Shown here piece after piece: positions 36,697-48,090 of a DNA stretch of 64,000 bases. The notes under the pieces are model-generated. The model was not told where the DNA came from. It saw only the letters and a program-made list of their open reading frames with translations, and searched no databases. The stretch spans positions 1,012,501 through 1,076,500 of the forward strand of contig JAOTOL010001468.1 in NCBI GenBank assembly GCA_034440575.1, written 5' to 3'. A program made the position numbers and the translations under genes. Origin of the DNA: Imbricaverruca yamaguchii (lineage: Eukaryota > Arthropoda > Thecostraca > Neoverrucidae). Position 1 is the first letter of the stretch; every line of letters begins with the position of its first letter.

Positions 36697-36880
36697 TGCT
36701 GCATGGCTAGGTCGGTGGATAGAACCTGAAAAGGTCTTCCAGTCTTGGCACAACGGGTTCGAGTCTCACGCATCGCTTGTAGCGCCTTCGATTGGGATGA
36801 CCAGCCGACAACTGACCAAGCAAAGTGGAGGGCGTAGGCACCAGGAGGTCGTGCCCGATATGTGGGTACGGTAAACTTCT
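36697..36880 (+). mobile_element. Possible tRNA-derived SINE (third family)
   Basis: GGCTAGGTCGGTGGATAGAA resembles an A box, and GGTTCGAGTC at 36756-36765 a B box, spaced as in tRNA-derived elements. No second copy or target-site duplication is seen in the window, so the right end is a guess. Confidence 0.45.
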
Positions 36881-37914
36881 GACAAAATTGTGCTATAGAA
36901 CCAGAATTTGCCGAGAGGGAGGTGGGTTTTAAGGTTAATGTAACAAGCTTGCGCTTATCACTGGCAGATTCGGTAAAGCTTCTCGAAGAATAACTCAGGC
37001 TAAATATATTTATATGAGAAATATGCTTGCTAACGCAACATTGATCCCACCAATGAGGTAGACTTGAAGTACTTCGCCGTTCAGAATTAACACATGAAAC
37101 TAATATACATAGCAAGTGTCCAACATAACGTTTAGCTATTCTTTTTCATCCATTATCGTTCCGCAGTAAGCATCATAAACAATCTGAAACTCCGGTTCAG
37201 ACAGCAACATTTCAGGCATCAATGCAACGAATCCACCACAAAACCCTACACTAAAAAGTTTCATTCTAACTACCTGTCCATTCCTTATACACATGACGCA
37301 TGCCATGCACCGCAGACATCTCTCAACTTTGTGCAGCACGGAAATGCACACTGATACGACGGTCCTGAATGCTGGGGTGGCCGATACAAAGAGATTCGCT
37401 CAAAGTTTCACCACTTAAGCTTCACGACCGGTGATATTGTCAGCCATAATGGCGTTGACCACACCACCTCCAACACCTCCATGAGATGCTCACTTAGAAA
37501 AGAAGAAAAGCAACAGCTGGTCCTTGACTTCGCGCAGCAGCGTTAGGGATCACGAGGGAGAGGAAATAGCCGTATAGTTACTCGGATTGGAAAAGGTAAG
37601 GAGGAATACTTGAATCACCATGTCACCAGAAAGTAATAGTTCGGATTGCAATTCTTACACTTACAACAACCAAGGCTTGCAAATGGTATTGTTATGGCAC
37701 CGTGAAATTCAAGACCTATCCTTATATTTCGTCGTATTTAAGTTGAGGATGGGCTCGAGGCTGTTTGAATGGAAATCGTTTATTCTTTCTGTGTTAGCTT
37801 GCTATGTACCACTTTAGTCTCCTGTGAACAATGAACCTGTTTACCGAATTAAAATTTAGTTGCACCCACTCCGGGCTCGCAAACGATTTGTGGTGAAATC
37901 TTTCGGTACGAGCG
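36881..37914. other. Non-coding single-copy DNA
   Basis: No gene, repeat or RNA is recognised. Confidence 0.5.
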
Positions 37915-38325
37915 GGGCCTCGCCACAACATGGCCCAGCGTCCGATCGCATCCAATCGTCCACGACAGAAGCGTGCGCCGATCAATCTGCCGTCGTGGGG
38001 GGGGGAGCGCGCGCTCCTCATCCGCTCCCCTCGCCCTCTGATCCCGCCCCATCCGCTCCCCCTCGCCCTCCTGATCCCTGCGATTGTGATGCGGCGGCCT
38101 CGTGCGTCCGACTCGATGCACTGCGGAGACCACACAGGTGAGCTGTGTTGCGCCGTACTGGGTCGGTGCTGGTCTGCCTGCTGCGGTTCGGGGGTCTGGC
38201 GTATCACACCTGATGCCATGCAGTCCGTCCCAAACACGTCACTCAACACGTCTCGCTTCGTGTGGCTGCTCTGCGGCAGCTGCAGCGCCGGTTTGCGCCC
38301 CCACCGGTTCTGCTACGTAGATGGG
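37915..38325. promoter_or_regulatory. GC-rich block
   Basis: GC- and CpG-rich, with a 9-base G run at 37997 and no adjacent array. The 151-residue minus-strand frame at 37794-38249 has no family resemblance. This is the best candidate for a CpG-rich block independent of minisatellites. Confidence 0.3.
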
Positions 38326-39394
38326 TAGTGTAAGTGGTATATCATATGTTCATCATATGTTATAGGTTTTTGCTTTTTGGTATATGGCCATTTTGAGGAA
38401 AGGATGAATTCCAAACCACTGAAGGGCACGGCTGACCTTCGCTTTACAGCAGGATGGTCTGAAGCGGTCTGAAGCGCACGCCCCATAAATGTACGCCAGC
38501 CGTATTTATTCATAGCGATACTCGACAAAGGTAGCACTATTAGGACATGTTCATCTTGCTGCGCTTTGTACACGAAACTCGGCCATGGATGGCAGTGTAG
38601 CGCACCCCGTCAGTAGTACTTGGTAGTTGTGTTTGTGTTCTACTCACGAACTTGCCTCGGCTGTGGCGTCCGTAGTAGGCGAGGTAAGACCCGGCGGAGC
38701 CGGCCACATAATCGGACAGCGATAGTGATAGTGACATAGCGACAATAATCAGTGGATCCGTGAAAAGGTCAAGAAGAGGAAAACCCAATGATGTCCGACG
38801 CCGTCTACAACAGGTCTACGCATGCAGGTTCAACACATCAATTCTGAAAGAAACGCGTTTCAGCACTCGTAGAGCAAACTTGTATAGGGGCGCTTCGTTG
38901 CATGCAGCCGTGAGTTGCGTGTGTGGCTCAAGGCAGACATCGGAACAATCCTGACCAATTCGTCAGCCTATAGTCTAGGTTTGCCGCATGGGCGTGCGAG
39001 GTAGTCGCTCAGCCTCCTCTTCTCTCAGCTAGTGCCTCGCGCAATCATTCCGTTTCTGCAGGCGAAAGCGTAAGCTGGAGTTGTGAAGTTGAAATTGAGC
39101 TGACGAAGTCTCGAGTAGTGCGTTTTCAGTCAAAAATGAACGTTTAACGTCACTCACTTTCCCCAAAGTTCAGCTCGGAGTTCCCATCACAAAAGCGCCC
39201 AAAACACGACAGTTGGCGCCGGGAAAAGTTAGCTGACGCACCATCCTGGTTCTGTGCTTCTCTGGCATGGTTTAATCAAGCTAGCGGACCACTCAATTAT
39301 CGGGAGTCAGCCGAAAAGTGTCGGTAGCTGAGAGATGGAGTTCATATATTTCCGACCCTCGCCAGGGTGCGGAAGGACGCTCCGACCGTAGGAT
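38326..39394. other. Non-coding single-copy DNA
   Basis: No gene is recognised. ACAGTTGGCGCCGGGAAAAG near 39209 looks like the start of an LTR-element primer-binding site, but no LTR pair or gag/pol sequence was found. Confidence 0.45.
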
Positions 39395-40130
39395 GGCGCC
39401 AGTGGAAGGACGTCATCGGCTACGCCAGGGCGCCAGCGGAAGGACACCACCGACTACGCCAGGGCGCCAGTGGAAGGACGCCACCGACTGCGCCAGGGCG
39501 CCAGCGGAAGGACACCACCGACTGCGCCAGGGCGCCAGCGGAAGGACACCACCGACTGCGCCAGGGCGCCAGCGGAAGGACACCACCGACTGCGCCAGGG
39601 CGCCAGCGGAAGGACACCACCGACGCGCCAGCAAAACGCCAGGCAAGAACACAAGCAAAAACCACGGCCAGGACAAAAAAACAAAAGGGAACCACCAGGC
39701 CAGGCGCCAGAAGAACCACCGACTGCGCCAGGAGCGAAGGACACCACCGACTGGCCAGGGCAGCGAAGGACACCACCACGCGCCAGGGCGCCAGCGAAGG
39801 ACACCACCGACGCGCCAGGGCGCAGCGAAGGACACCACCACGCGCCAGGGGCCAGCGAAGAACACCACACGGCCACGCAGCAAACACCACCACGCGCCAG
39901 AAAAAAAAAAAAAAGAGCGGAAGGACACCACCGACTGCGCCAGGCGCCAGCGGAAGGACACGACTGCGCCAGGGCGCAGGAAGGACACCACCGACTGCGC
40001 CAGGGCGCCAGCGGAAGGACACCACCGACTGCGCCAGGGCGCCAGCGGAAGGACACCACCGACTGCGCCAGGGCGCCAGCGGAAGGCACCACCGACTGCG
40101 CCAGGGCGCCAGCGGAAAGGCGCCCCAGAC
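39395..40130. repeat. Minisatellite, 34-bp unit, about 21 copies with a disrupted centre
   Basis: The unit is GCGCCAGCGGAAGGACACCA then CCGACTGCGCCAGG. Flanking copies are near-perfect. 39625-39925 is full of small deletions and A runs (14 A at about 39900), as if the consensus is faulty there or the centre decayed. A stop-free unit of 34 bp leaves all three plus frames open (270-348 residues), none a real gene. Confidence 0.9.
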
Positions 40131-40611
40131 AACGGCACCAAGCAGCAACGGCTTCGCTGGAAACTTACTGTCGATTTAGTTTGGATTTGGAACGCACTCC
40201 TGTCGCGCAACGACCAAGCCTCATTGTTAAACGCCAAGGTACATTTGGAGCCCTGGTGTCCCGGATGTGCACATCTCACAACGGCACCACCCGTGACACC
40301 AATAACGCCACACCAAATATGTCCAGGCGAGCCTCGGATGGGCCTCCTAGGTCCAAAAGAGTAGTCACTTTCGGGCTCAAGCAGTCCTTTTATAACCATA
40401 TCGGATTAAGGAGTTTAATGGTATGCTTGCTATTTATTGCTAAAGTTATGACACCATTGCTCTTAAAATATCTTTCTCCATCTCATTGGCCCATATCTTT
40501 CAACTAAAAAGAAGTATTTTGTGCATCTACGTATTTATCTACGTCTACCTCTTTACTGATCAGAGCTTGAACAAGGCGGCTATATCGTGTGTATGGGTAC
40601 TACAACACGGA
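40131..40611. other. Non-coding single-copy DNA
   Basis: No gene is recognised. Confidence 0.5.
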
Positions 40612-40945
40612 TGTTGCAAGAGGACAGGAGTGTAGCCACTAGTTCCATAATAAGAGGAGGGTTGTCACCAGCTCCACAGCAGGAGGACGGTAGCCACCAG
40701 CTCCATAATAAGAGGGGGTAGCCACCAGCTTCATAGCAAGAGGAAAGTTTCCACCAGCTCCATAATATGAGGACCGTAGCCACCAGCTCTACAACAGAAG
40801 GAGGGTAGACGCAGTACCGAACATAAGGGCTCCTCCTGCTCCTCCTGCTCCATAGCAGGAGGAGGGTAGCCATCAGCTTCATAGCATGAAGAGGGTAGCA
40901 ACCAGTTCCATAACAGAAGGATGGTAACCATCAGGCTCAATGACA
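40612..40945. repeat. Degenerate ~36-bp tandem repeat
   Basis: GGTAGCCACCAGCTCCATAA then AAGAGGAGG recurs about nine times with indels. Minus-strand frames read Leu/Trp/Ser-rich artefacts. Confidence 0.8.
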
Positions 40946-41319
40946 AGAGGACGTCTCGTTTTGCTATGGCTCTTAATGACGCTTATGATGTATTTTCTTG
41001 TATTCTGAGTCGCATCGCTCAAATTAGTGGTCTCATGTAATGCCCTAGCGCCGTCGTCTCGTTTCCTCAGGCTTCCTTCCCTTTTTGACGGGGGTTATTT
41101 CTTTACGCCGCGCAGCATCCCCTTACGTCTGCTGATACTGGAACTTCCTTGTTCAAATTAGGGCCCTCCATTTTAAAAGGAGGCTAGGATTAATTTAGCT
41201 TGTGCCTCCTTGTTTCCTTTTCATCCAGGGGTACCTTGTGTCTCGAGGGGTCCCCTGTCTTCGTCCCTTGTGTCACGAGGGTCTAGGCATTATGTATTAG
41301 GCACTTCTCTTTCTTTATT

Positions 41320-41322
<3 letters not shown>
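40946..41322. other. Non-coding
   Basis: No gene is recognised. Pyrimidine-rich and leads into the CT tract. Confidence 0.5.
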
Positions 41323-41384
<62 letters not shown>

Positions 41385-41385
41385 T
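41323..41385. repeat. (CT)n microsatellite
   Basis: About 25 CT units with short T interruptions at each end. Confidence 0.95.
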
Positions 41386-42215
41386 TCTTTCCTGGAGTCT
41401 CCCTTCATGTCTTGGAAGCCTAATCTTGCATTTTGAATGCCTCCTATGATGACTTAATGACCTCTTCTCACTTTCTCAGGTCCCCTGAGGGCTTCTTCTT
41501 ATTTGTGGGGCCTTCCCTACCAGATCTGGGGCCTTTTTTGCATCATGGGGCTCTCCGTAAGAATTAGGGATCTCCTGTACCAACTTAGGCGTTTTTGGGA
41601 GGACAGCAAGACGAGGGCACCCTAGGTCTTGGGACGACAAGACGAGGTGGGCTGGTTACTTGTCTCGTTTCCTGAGGAAGGGCCTCCTTGCCCATTTTGG
41701 GGGATGGCGGTCCCTGGGCTGGCTTGATCGTTGTGGATCTGGCCTCATTTCAGCTTTCAGAAGGGACAGGGCGAAACTGGATGCTCCCCCCCCCCCTGAC
41801 TAATGATAGGGGACCAGCTTCCCGTCACCCTTTGCTTCCCCTCCCCGATCTCCGGCGTTGCCGACTCTGGGCAACGATATTTTTATCTGGCTGATTGTGT
41901 TGTGCATTATTAAATTACTCTAGAATCAGGTGAAACTGAATTGGTTTTGCAGCACCATTTCTACGTTTTGCGTTTCATTGGCATTCTTTGCTTCCATGGC
42001 CGCATTGCCATCAGCGTCAGTCAGCACGCATTCAGAGGGTCGATGTTCAACAACATGGGCATAGCACGAGGGGCCAGATAAGCATGAAGTTGGCCGCTGG
42101 CTATTGGTCCGGCACTCAATTACTGTATTTGCAAGTGACAGAGCTGGCCTGTCAGAAGCTGACTGGCTGCCAAAAACTACACATCATCAGCATACCTTCA
42201 CGCCAACTCGCACTG
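41386..42215. other. Non-coding
   Basis: No gene is recognised. An 11-base C run lies at 41786-41796. Confidence 0.5.
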
Positions 42216-42500
42216 TGCTACTTCAGCCTCCTGTGTGCGTACTGCGCCACGTCAGCCCCTGCGTGCGGTACTGTTCCACGTCAGCAGCCCCTGTGTGCCG
42301 TACTGTACCACGTCAGTACCTGTGTGCGGTACTGCGCCACGTCAGCCCCTATGTTCGGTACTGCGCCACATTAGCCCCTGTGTGCGGCACTGTGCCACGT
42401 CAGCCCCTATGTTCGGTACTGCGCCACATTAGCCCCGGTGTGCGGCACTGTGCCACGTCGCAGCCCCTATGTGCCGTACTGTGCCACGTCAGCCCCCTTG
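42216..42500. repeat. Minisatellite, 30-bp unit, about 9 copies
   Basis: The unit is GCGCCACGTCAGCCCCTGTG then TGCGGTACTG, with occasional 3-base insertions (CAGCAGCCCC). Being 10 codons long, it gives open plus frames that are artefacts. Confidence 0.88.
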
Positions 42501-42530
42501 CGCCGGTCACAAACGTGTTTCGGCGCCAGG

Positions 42531-42572
42531 CAGCCGGCGGTGCTGACGTTTCAGCCGGCGGTGCTGACGTTT
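42531..42572. repeat. Exact 21-bp duplication
   Basis: CAGCCGGCGGTGCTGACGTT plus T is present twice head to tail (42531 and 42552). Confidence 0.9.
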
Positions 42573-42699
42573 CAGATCCTGTGGACGCCGGAAGCCCGAG
42601 CCGCGCTGAGTCGTGAAGGTCTGGTGTCACTCTTGCGGCAGAAGGTGGACGGGAAAGGCATCATCAGTCCGGCTAAAGCGCCCGAACGGGGCAGAGTAT

Positions 42700-43030
42700 G
42701 TGCGCAGAGTAGAGTAGGGTTGAGGGATTCAGTAGGGGCGAAGGGTAGAGTAGGGGTGAGGCGTAGAATATAGGTGAAGGATAAAAGAGTGAAGAGGTGA
42801 AGGGTAGGGGTGAAGTATAAAGTGGAGATGAAGGATAGAGTAGGAGTGAAAGCAGAGTATGGTTGAAGGTTCCACCCTTCAACCATACTCTAGGTAGACT
42901 ACGGTTGAAGGGTAGAGTAGGGCTGAAGGTAGAGTATGGCTGAAGAGTTGAGTAGGTTTGAAGGATAGAATAGGGTGTAAGAGTTGAGTAGGTTTGAAAG
43001 GTAGAGTAGGATTGAAGGGTGGGGCAGAGT
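42700..43030. repeat. Degenerate 16-17-bp tandem repeat with internal hairpin
   Basis: GGTAGAGTAGGGGTGAA recurs with many variants. Within it 42854-42869 (AGAGTATGGTTGAAGG) is exactly complementary to 42876-42891 around a 6-base loop, so one unit is present in inverted orientation. A related short run continues at 43146-43195. Confidence 0.75.
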
Positions 43031-43699
43031 TGGATTGGATTGGAGTTTAGGGGCGCGTCGACATCTAGGGTCATTTTGCGCCCATAACTAAATTGTAATC
43101 AATATACGGTGCTGCTATCATAGCTCGCTATCCATCTTCACGGGGGTAGAGTAGAGTTGAAGGGCATAGCACGGGTAAAGAGTAGAGTAGGGATGATGCC
43201 GGGAGGCTGGTCAGAGCACGTCAACTGTAGCCAGTCTGCTCGTACTTGCAGTCTCTTCATGTTGACAGTCTGCAGTTTGCCCGTGTTGACCGGCCGCTGC
43301 TGATGACTGCTCGTGTTGGCGGTTTGGCCTTCTTAACATCGCCCGGGAGGCGACGTCAGCTGTGTTCCGAGAGCTCTGCACGCTTGCTGTTCAATTTATC
43401 CTGTCTGAGATCAATGCGCTGCAACCATGGCGGGTGGCTGCCACAGCATACATTACTACTGCGGCCGCTACGCTGATCTTGCTGCTGTTGAAGCAAAGTG
43501 AGATTCATGAAAGCGATTATTCAGCTGCGCTGGGCATTGTCGGACATCCGTGGTGATTGTGAAAATAGGTAGGCATGTGTTGCACGACGGCATTCAGCTA
43601 GGTGCCAACAACAATAACAATTACACAACCAGTCAACAGCAATTGTGTTTAAGCGTGACGAACCTACCATCTAGTTTGGACTGATGTGACACGGAACAA
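43031..43699. other. Non-coding; GGGGCGCGTCGAC motif
   Basis: 43042-43083 reads GGAGTTTAGGGGCGCGTCGA and then GGTCATTTTGCGCCC, similar to motifs at 3509 and 3979. It probably marks the end of a dispersed element. The rest is unassigned. Confidence 0.45.
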
Positions 43700-43820
43700 A
43701 GGGGTGTGGGTTTGGGGGGGAGGGGGGGAAAAAAAAAAAAATTCCGGGGGGAAAGGGGGGGGGAGGGGAATTTTTTTTATAAAAACCAAAAGCCCCACCT
43801 GTTTTTTTCCGGGCCGGGGG
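43700..43820. other. Homopolymer-run patch, possibly poor consensus
   Basis: Runs of G, A, T and C follow one another (for example 13 A near 43728 and 9 G near 43756), much as at 32.3 kb. It sits immediately before the retrotransposon-linked array, where the endonuclease region would be expected, so it may hide missing sequence. Confidence 0.55.
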
Positions 43821-43849
43821 TGCCACCAATTGTTGCGGTAACGTTTTGT

Positions 43850-44070
43850 GCCGGGCGTTGACACCGTGGCTTCGGTCGTCGCCGCGCTGTGACACCGTCG
43901 GCTTCTGGTCGTGCCGGCGCCGTTCACGTGGTTTGGTCGTGCCGGCGCCGTGTGACCACCGTCGGCTTCTGGTCGTCGCCGGCGCCCGTGTGACCACCGC
44001 CGGTTTCTGGTCGTCGCCGGCGCCGGTGTGACCACCGTCGGCTTCTGGTCGTCGCCGGCGCCCGTCTCGG
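43850..44070. repeat. 38-bp minisatellite in retrotransposon copy 1, about 5 units
   Basis: Same unit as the array at 50.66-51.18 kb but in opposite orientation: GTCGGCTTCTGGTCGTCGCC, then GGCGCC, then GTGTGACCACC. The left units are disrupted (GTCGTGCCGGCGCC). It lies directly upstream of the reverse-transcriptase linker of the element. Confidence 0.88.
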
Positions 44071-45790
44071 ACGGACTCGGACGCGACCCATGGAGCGCAC
44101 CGACGCGATGCGGGAGTCGAGCCGACTCGGACGACAACCCCGACGCCAGCTATTTGCCAACTGGAACACGTCCGGCACGGCCGCCGACGTAGACAATCTG
44201 GCTGAATGTTTCGCGGTGGTTTGGCAAACCGTCACAGACCGCCACTGCCCAGCCGAAGAAGACGTCATCGAAAACTCAACTACCTTGGATTATAGAGAAT
44301 ATTGACCTATGGTATTAGTAATGCTGGCGGTAAGGTCGCAGCGGGATTGTGCCTACCTAACATGGGTCTCTCTTGGGATATCCGGAGCCCGAGCCGATGG
44401 CCGCAGACTCTGGACCTCGGTAACAACGCCTGTTGAAAACGGCACAGCATGAGTTCTACGGTCGCCCTTCTGACCACATCACACAGATGGGCTTCCGGGA
44501 GAATCTTCAAGTGTTATCATCTAAAACCATCCACTTTGTGAGGACACAATCTACCAAGGGTGAAGAACACTGCGCAGACGGCAAGAACTTTGACGAGTAC
44601 TTCTCGTCTGCGGGAGCTGACGTCTCAGCCGACCTGAAAGACGAAGTTGCTTTCAGTTTCTGTACGGCCAGACCACAAAATGCGGCTGCGGAGCCTTCCA
44701 GCATCGACCAATCACCATCCATTAACTTCGAAACCAGTAACGCGAGTGAACCCTTACAGAGCGGCAGGACAGACTTAGACATCGGGCCTCTTACCGCGTG
44801 AAGACATGCCTACATCGCCTTGTGTTCAGCTTTTTCGCATCGGCAATATCTCGCTGACCACCGGCAAACTTTCAGAGAGTTGACACAAACCTACAACAAG
44901 AACACAATACATCGCTGACCGCCGACAAACTTCCATAGAACTAACACAATACCTCGCTGACAACCGACAAATTTCCAGAGAGCTAACACAATACCTCGCT
45001 GACCACCGACAAACTTCCAGAGAGTTAACACAATACCTCGCTGACCGCCGACATATTTCCAGAGAGCTAACACAATACCTCGCTGACCACCGACAAATTT
45101 CCAGAGAGCTAACACAATACCTCGCTGACCACCGACAAACTTCCAGAGAGTTAACACAATACCTCGCTGACCGCCGACATATTTCCAGAGAGCTAACACC
45201 ATACCTCAGTGACCATCGGCAAACTTCCAGAGAGTTAACACAGTAGTAGATGCGAAGTCGGTCGAGGCGGTGCCAATATGCAAAGCCAAAGGGAATATTA
45301 CGGTCATTCCGATTAATGTAGACTCTGGGTCATCTTTGCAAGTCAACTGAGAACATAGTGTGTCGCCAACTAAGCACGTATCTAGCAAACAGCAACATAT
45401 AATCCTACATAGCAGACAGTATGCCCGCAGGTCCTGTCACAGCACGGCACTTGATGTCATGCTCGATGCCGCCAGCTTCGCACAACACAATTCCGGACCC
45501 CATCATCACGGCGGTCGGCCTCGGCCAAGCATTCGACAGCGTCTATCACGATCTGCTCTTAACCAAATTAGGCTGGTGCGACATCGACCCCATATGGTTT
45601 CTTGGCTACCTGAGCGACGGAGTAGCCGTGTACAGTCGCCATACAGCTACCTGAGTCCATGGTTACCTGGGCGCAGATGGTGAAGGCTCCTCTGAGGCTC
45701 GGCAGGCCTCCTGTGGTGCTCCACAACTGATAATGCTCAGCTGCTCGAGCATGCTGAGCCTGGCAAACACAATCGCCTGTTTTACCTTCC
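44070..45790 (+). pseudogene. Non-LTR retrotransposon pol relic, copy 1 (linker and reverse transcriptase)
   Basis: A decayed pol reading frame in pieces. Around 44090-44305 it reads DNLAECFAVVWQTVTDRH and PAEEDV, a linker upstream of the RT. Around 44560-44640 comes FDEYFSSAGADVSADL, typical just before the RT. About 44840 it reads SLTTGKLSES. Around 45270 it reads VPICKAKG; around 45440 CHSTALDVML (the HST block); and at 45523-45620 QAFDSVYHDLLLTKL, the RT catalytic-domain entry motif, then a worn GAPQ box. Frameshifts and stops separate the blocks, and no YxDD box was found. The order fits CR1/Jockey-like non-LTR elements. The endonuclease part is missing. It shares much of its length with the minus-strand copy at 49.6-51.4 kb. 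Confidence 0.8.
44847..45238. repeat. 42-bp minisatellite made from RT codons, about 9 copies
   Basis: The unit AATACCTCGCTGACCACCGA then CAAACTTCCAGAGAGTTAAC then AC is 14 codons. In the RT frame it reads N-T-S-L-T-T-D-K-L-P-E-S-stop-H, the conserved RT stretch usually seen as N.SL.TG..P..W. The sister copy has it only once (about 49850-49890). The minus strand happens to be open (GGQRGIVLALWKFV repeats, 103 residues). Confidence 0.9.
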
Positions 45791-47090
45791 GGATTCGATT
45801 TGTTTCCGAACCGGAAAACTTAATCATTTAATCGATTGCGTACGTCATCGAAGTGACATTTTCACATAATGCAAATATTCCCAGCAAAAGCTGTCTAGCT
45901 TTTGCTGGAACTACCTAGGTTCCAAATGTGCTGATGGTATAATAATTGGTAATACGCACATTTCATTCACTTAAAAAAATAAATCAGCAACTACAACATC
46001 TTCATCCCACACTTAACTATGTGTCGCGTGATCAAATGAACAAATTGCAGCAGGGTAGCACCGAAGTAAGCGGTGGGCATGTTACATAGCTTGTGGCCTA
46101 CTCACACGGGCACTTTTTTATGCATCGGACTTTCCGAATACGCGAGTTGATGACGTCATCACACGCCGATGACGTTTCAGCCAATATGAATACAGGAACT
46201 TGATTAGGCTCGTCTGATGTGTCACATGCAGAAAAGTTGACATGATTCGAGATGTCTGCATTTTACGCATCTGTAAGCGCAGGTTCAGTATTTTATGGCC
46301 GTGAGTACGCGTCGCTCCTTGTTCTGGTTTGGGTGCGGTGCGGGCGATGTGTTTCGTGGACGCAGCTCAGGCACGATGGTTGACGCGAACACGGCCGGGA
46401 AGGCATCCCGCTGGATGTTGTGAAGCAAATCATGAGAAACTTTCGTATAGATGTAAATTAAATGAAAAGCGGCGTGATTCAAAGAAAGTGATATTGTATA
46501 CAGGCCACAGCAAAACGACGGTACAAAAAGAAGAACAATCAGTGGAAACAATTCGGCGAACAGCCACTTAGCTTTGGGAAGATGACGTGCAGGCGAACAA
46601 TGGTGATCAGATGCAGAAAAGTCATGTTGCGCGGAACGTCTTACCACCGCGGACGTAAAAGCATAATAGATGAAAAGTTCCTAAAAGCAACGCCAATACA
46701 CGGCCGAAAAGCAATTGAACCAGGAATACAATGATTACCTGTCTAAGTTACTATTGAAAGTAGTCGAGTAAAAAGCAGAGAACACGGCAAAAGGACAGAA
46801 ACGGCTTGACTAGGAAATACCTCGCGAAAGAGTGCAAAAGCATTATGAAGGAACGAGTCTTAGTGAAGGCATAGGAAAAAATACTTCGCTGGCTGTAGCG
46901 AGAGGGCAGCACCTTTGAGCGCCGCAAATAAATAAGGACCAGATCCTTTCAAATTTATGCCAGTAACTCATTCTCATTTAATATTCATTCGCTCGGTTGG
47001 CTTCAGTTTTCCTAAAACAAGCTGAAAAACATGCCGACAATAGTGTACAAAATGCAATGTCCTACAGCCAACCGTTAAATTGCGTGAATA
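45791..47090. other. Non-coding; one perfect hairpin and a CRE palindrome
   Basis: 45881-45892 (CCAGCAAAAGCT) is exactly complementary to 45897-45908 with a GTCT loop. TGATGACGTCATCA at 46148-46161 is a 14-bp palindrome containing the cAMP-response element. No gene is recognised. Confidence 0.55.
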
Positions 47091-47270
47091 GGGGCGGGGA
47101 TGGCCGAGTGGTTAAGGTGTTGAGCTATGGGTACCAAAGGTCGTGGGTTCGACACTAGCGCCGCTCGGAACATTTCCCGATCCCGCGGCCCACCGGCGAA
47201 CCAGTGTGGGCGGCGCCGTTAGCCGTGAATGTGCAGAAAGTGCGTCGTGAACCACCCAATAAACAAACAA
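47091..47270 (+). mobile_element. tRNA-derived SINE (family A), copy 2
   Basis: It matches the 29-kb element end to end: GATGGCCGAGTGGTTAAGG A box, GTGGGTTCGACACTAGCG B box, a GTGGGCGGCGCCGTTAGCCG body and an AATAAACAAACAA tail. Flanks AAATTGCGTGAA and AAATTGCTTGGA look like a worn 12-bp target-site duplication. It is older than copy 1 by that measure. Confidence 0.88.
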
Positions 47271-47668
47271 ATTGCTTGGAAAATAGCTATATGAAGCTGA
47301 ATAACAATGTAAAGTAGCTGTTGAATACCAAAATGAAGTTGCACGCGCTGGTCTCCATCTTCGTAATTCAAATTAGAACTGAGGATTACTTATCAGGTAC
47401 GGCAAAGCGCACACATACATGGAACTGACAAGCCTCGAACAAACGGGTACGTTCACTGTTCACGTGTTACACAGGTGGTACGGCCGCAACGATAAACTAT
47501 GAGAGATGTATGACGTTGACGAAACAAATATCCCTGACGTGTCCGACGCAAATGACGTCAAAGAAGCACCGAGAGCTGGTTTGCGTGCGATCTGATCATT
47601 ACGCACTACAGCACAATTCATGCCAGTGAACCAAAAGTCCGCTGAGTCAAGTACGACCTAAAATGCGA
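47271..47668. other. Non-coding single-copy DNA
   Basis: No gene is recognised. Confidence 0.5.
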
Positions 47669-47973
<305 letters not shown>

Positions 47974-48090
47974 TTGTGGCCAGGCTCAGGCAGGGAAACG
48001 TGGCTTCTTAGGACTAAGTGAAGACGGATTACCATAAGCGTGCTCATCCATTATTGTTGTTGTTGGCAATACACTGGGTATTCTGCTGGA

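Noticed and set aside
39205..39225. LTR retrotransposon primer-binding site (TTGGCGCCGGG)
   Set aside because: No paired LTRs, gag or pol nearby; the same for the reverse-strand TTTGGCGCCG near 26675.
39318..40507. Open frames of 270-348 residues
   Set aside because: All come from a stop-free 34-bp tandem unit read in three phases; the same holds for long frames at 9.5-10.3, 11.2-12.3, 22.4-23.5, 24.6-25.2, 25.9-26.7, 50.5-51.2, 56.4-57.3 and 61.7-62.8 kb.
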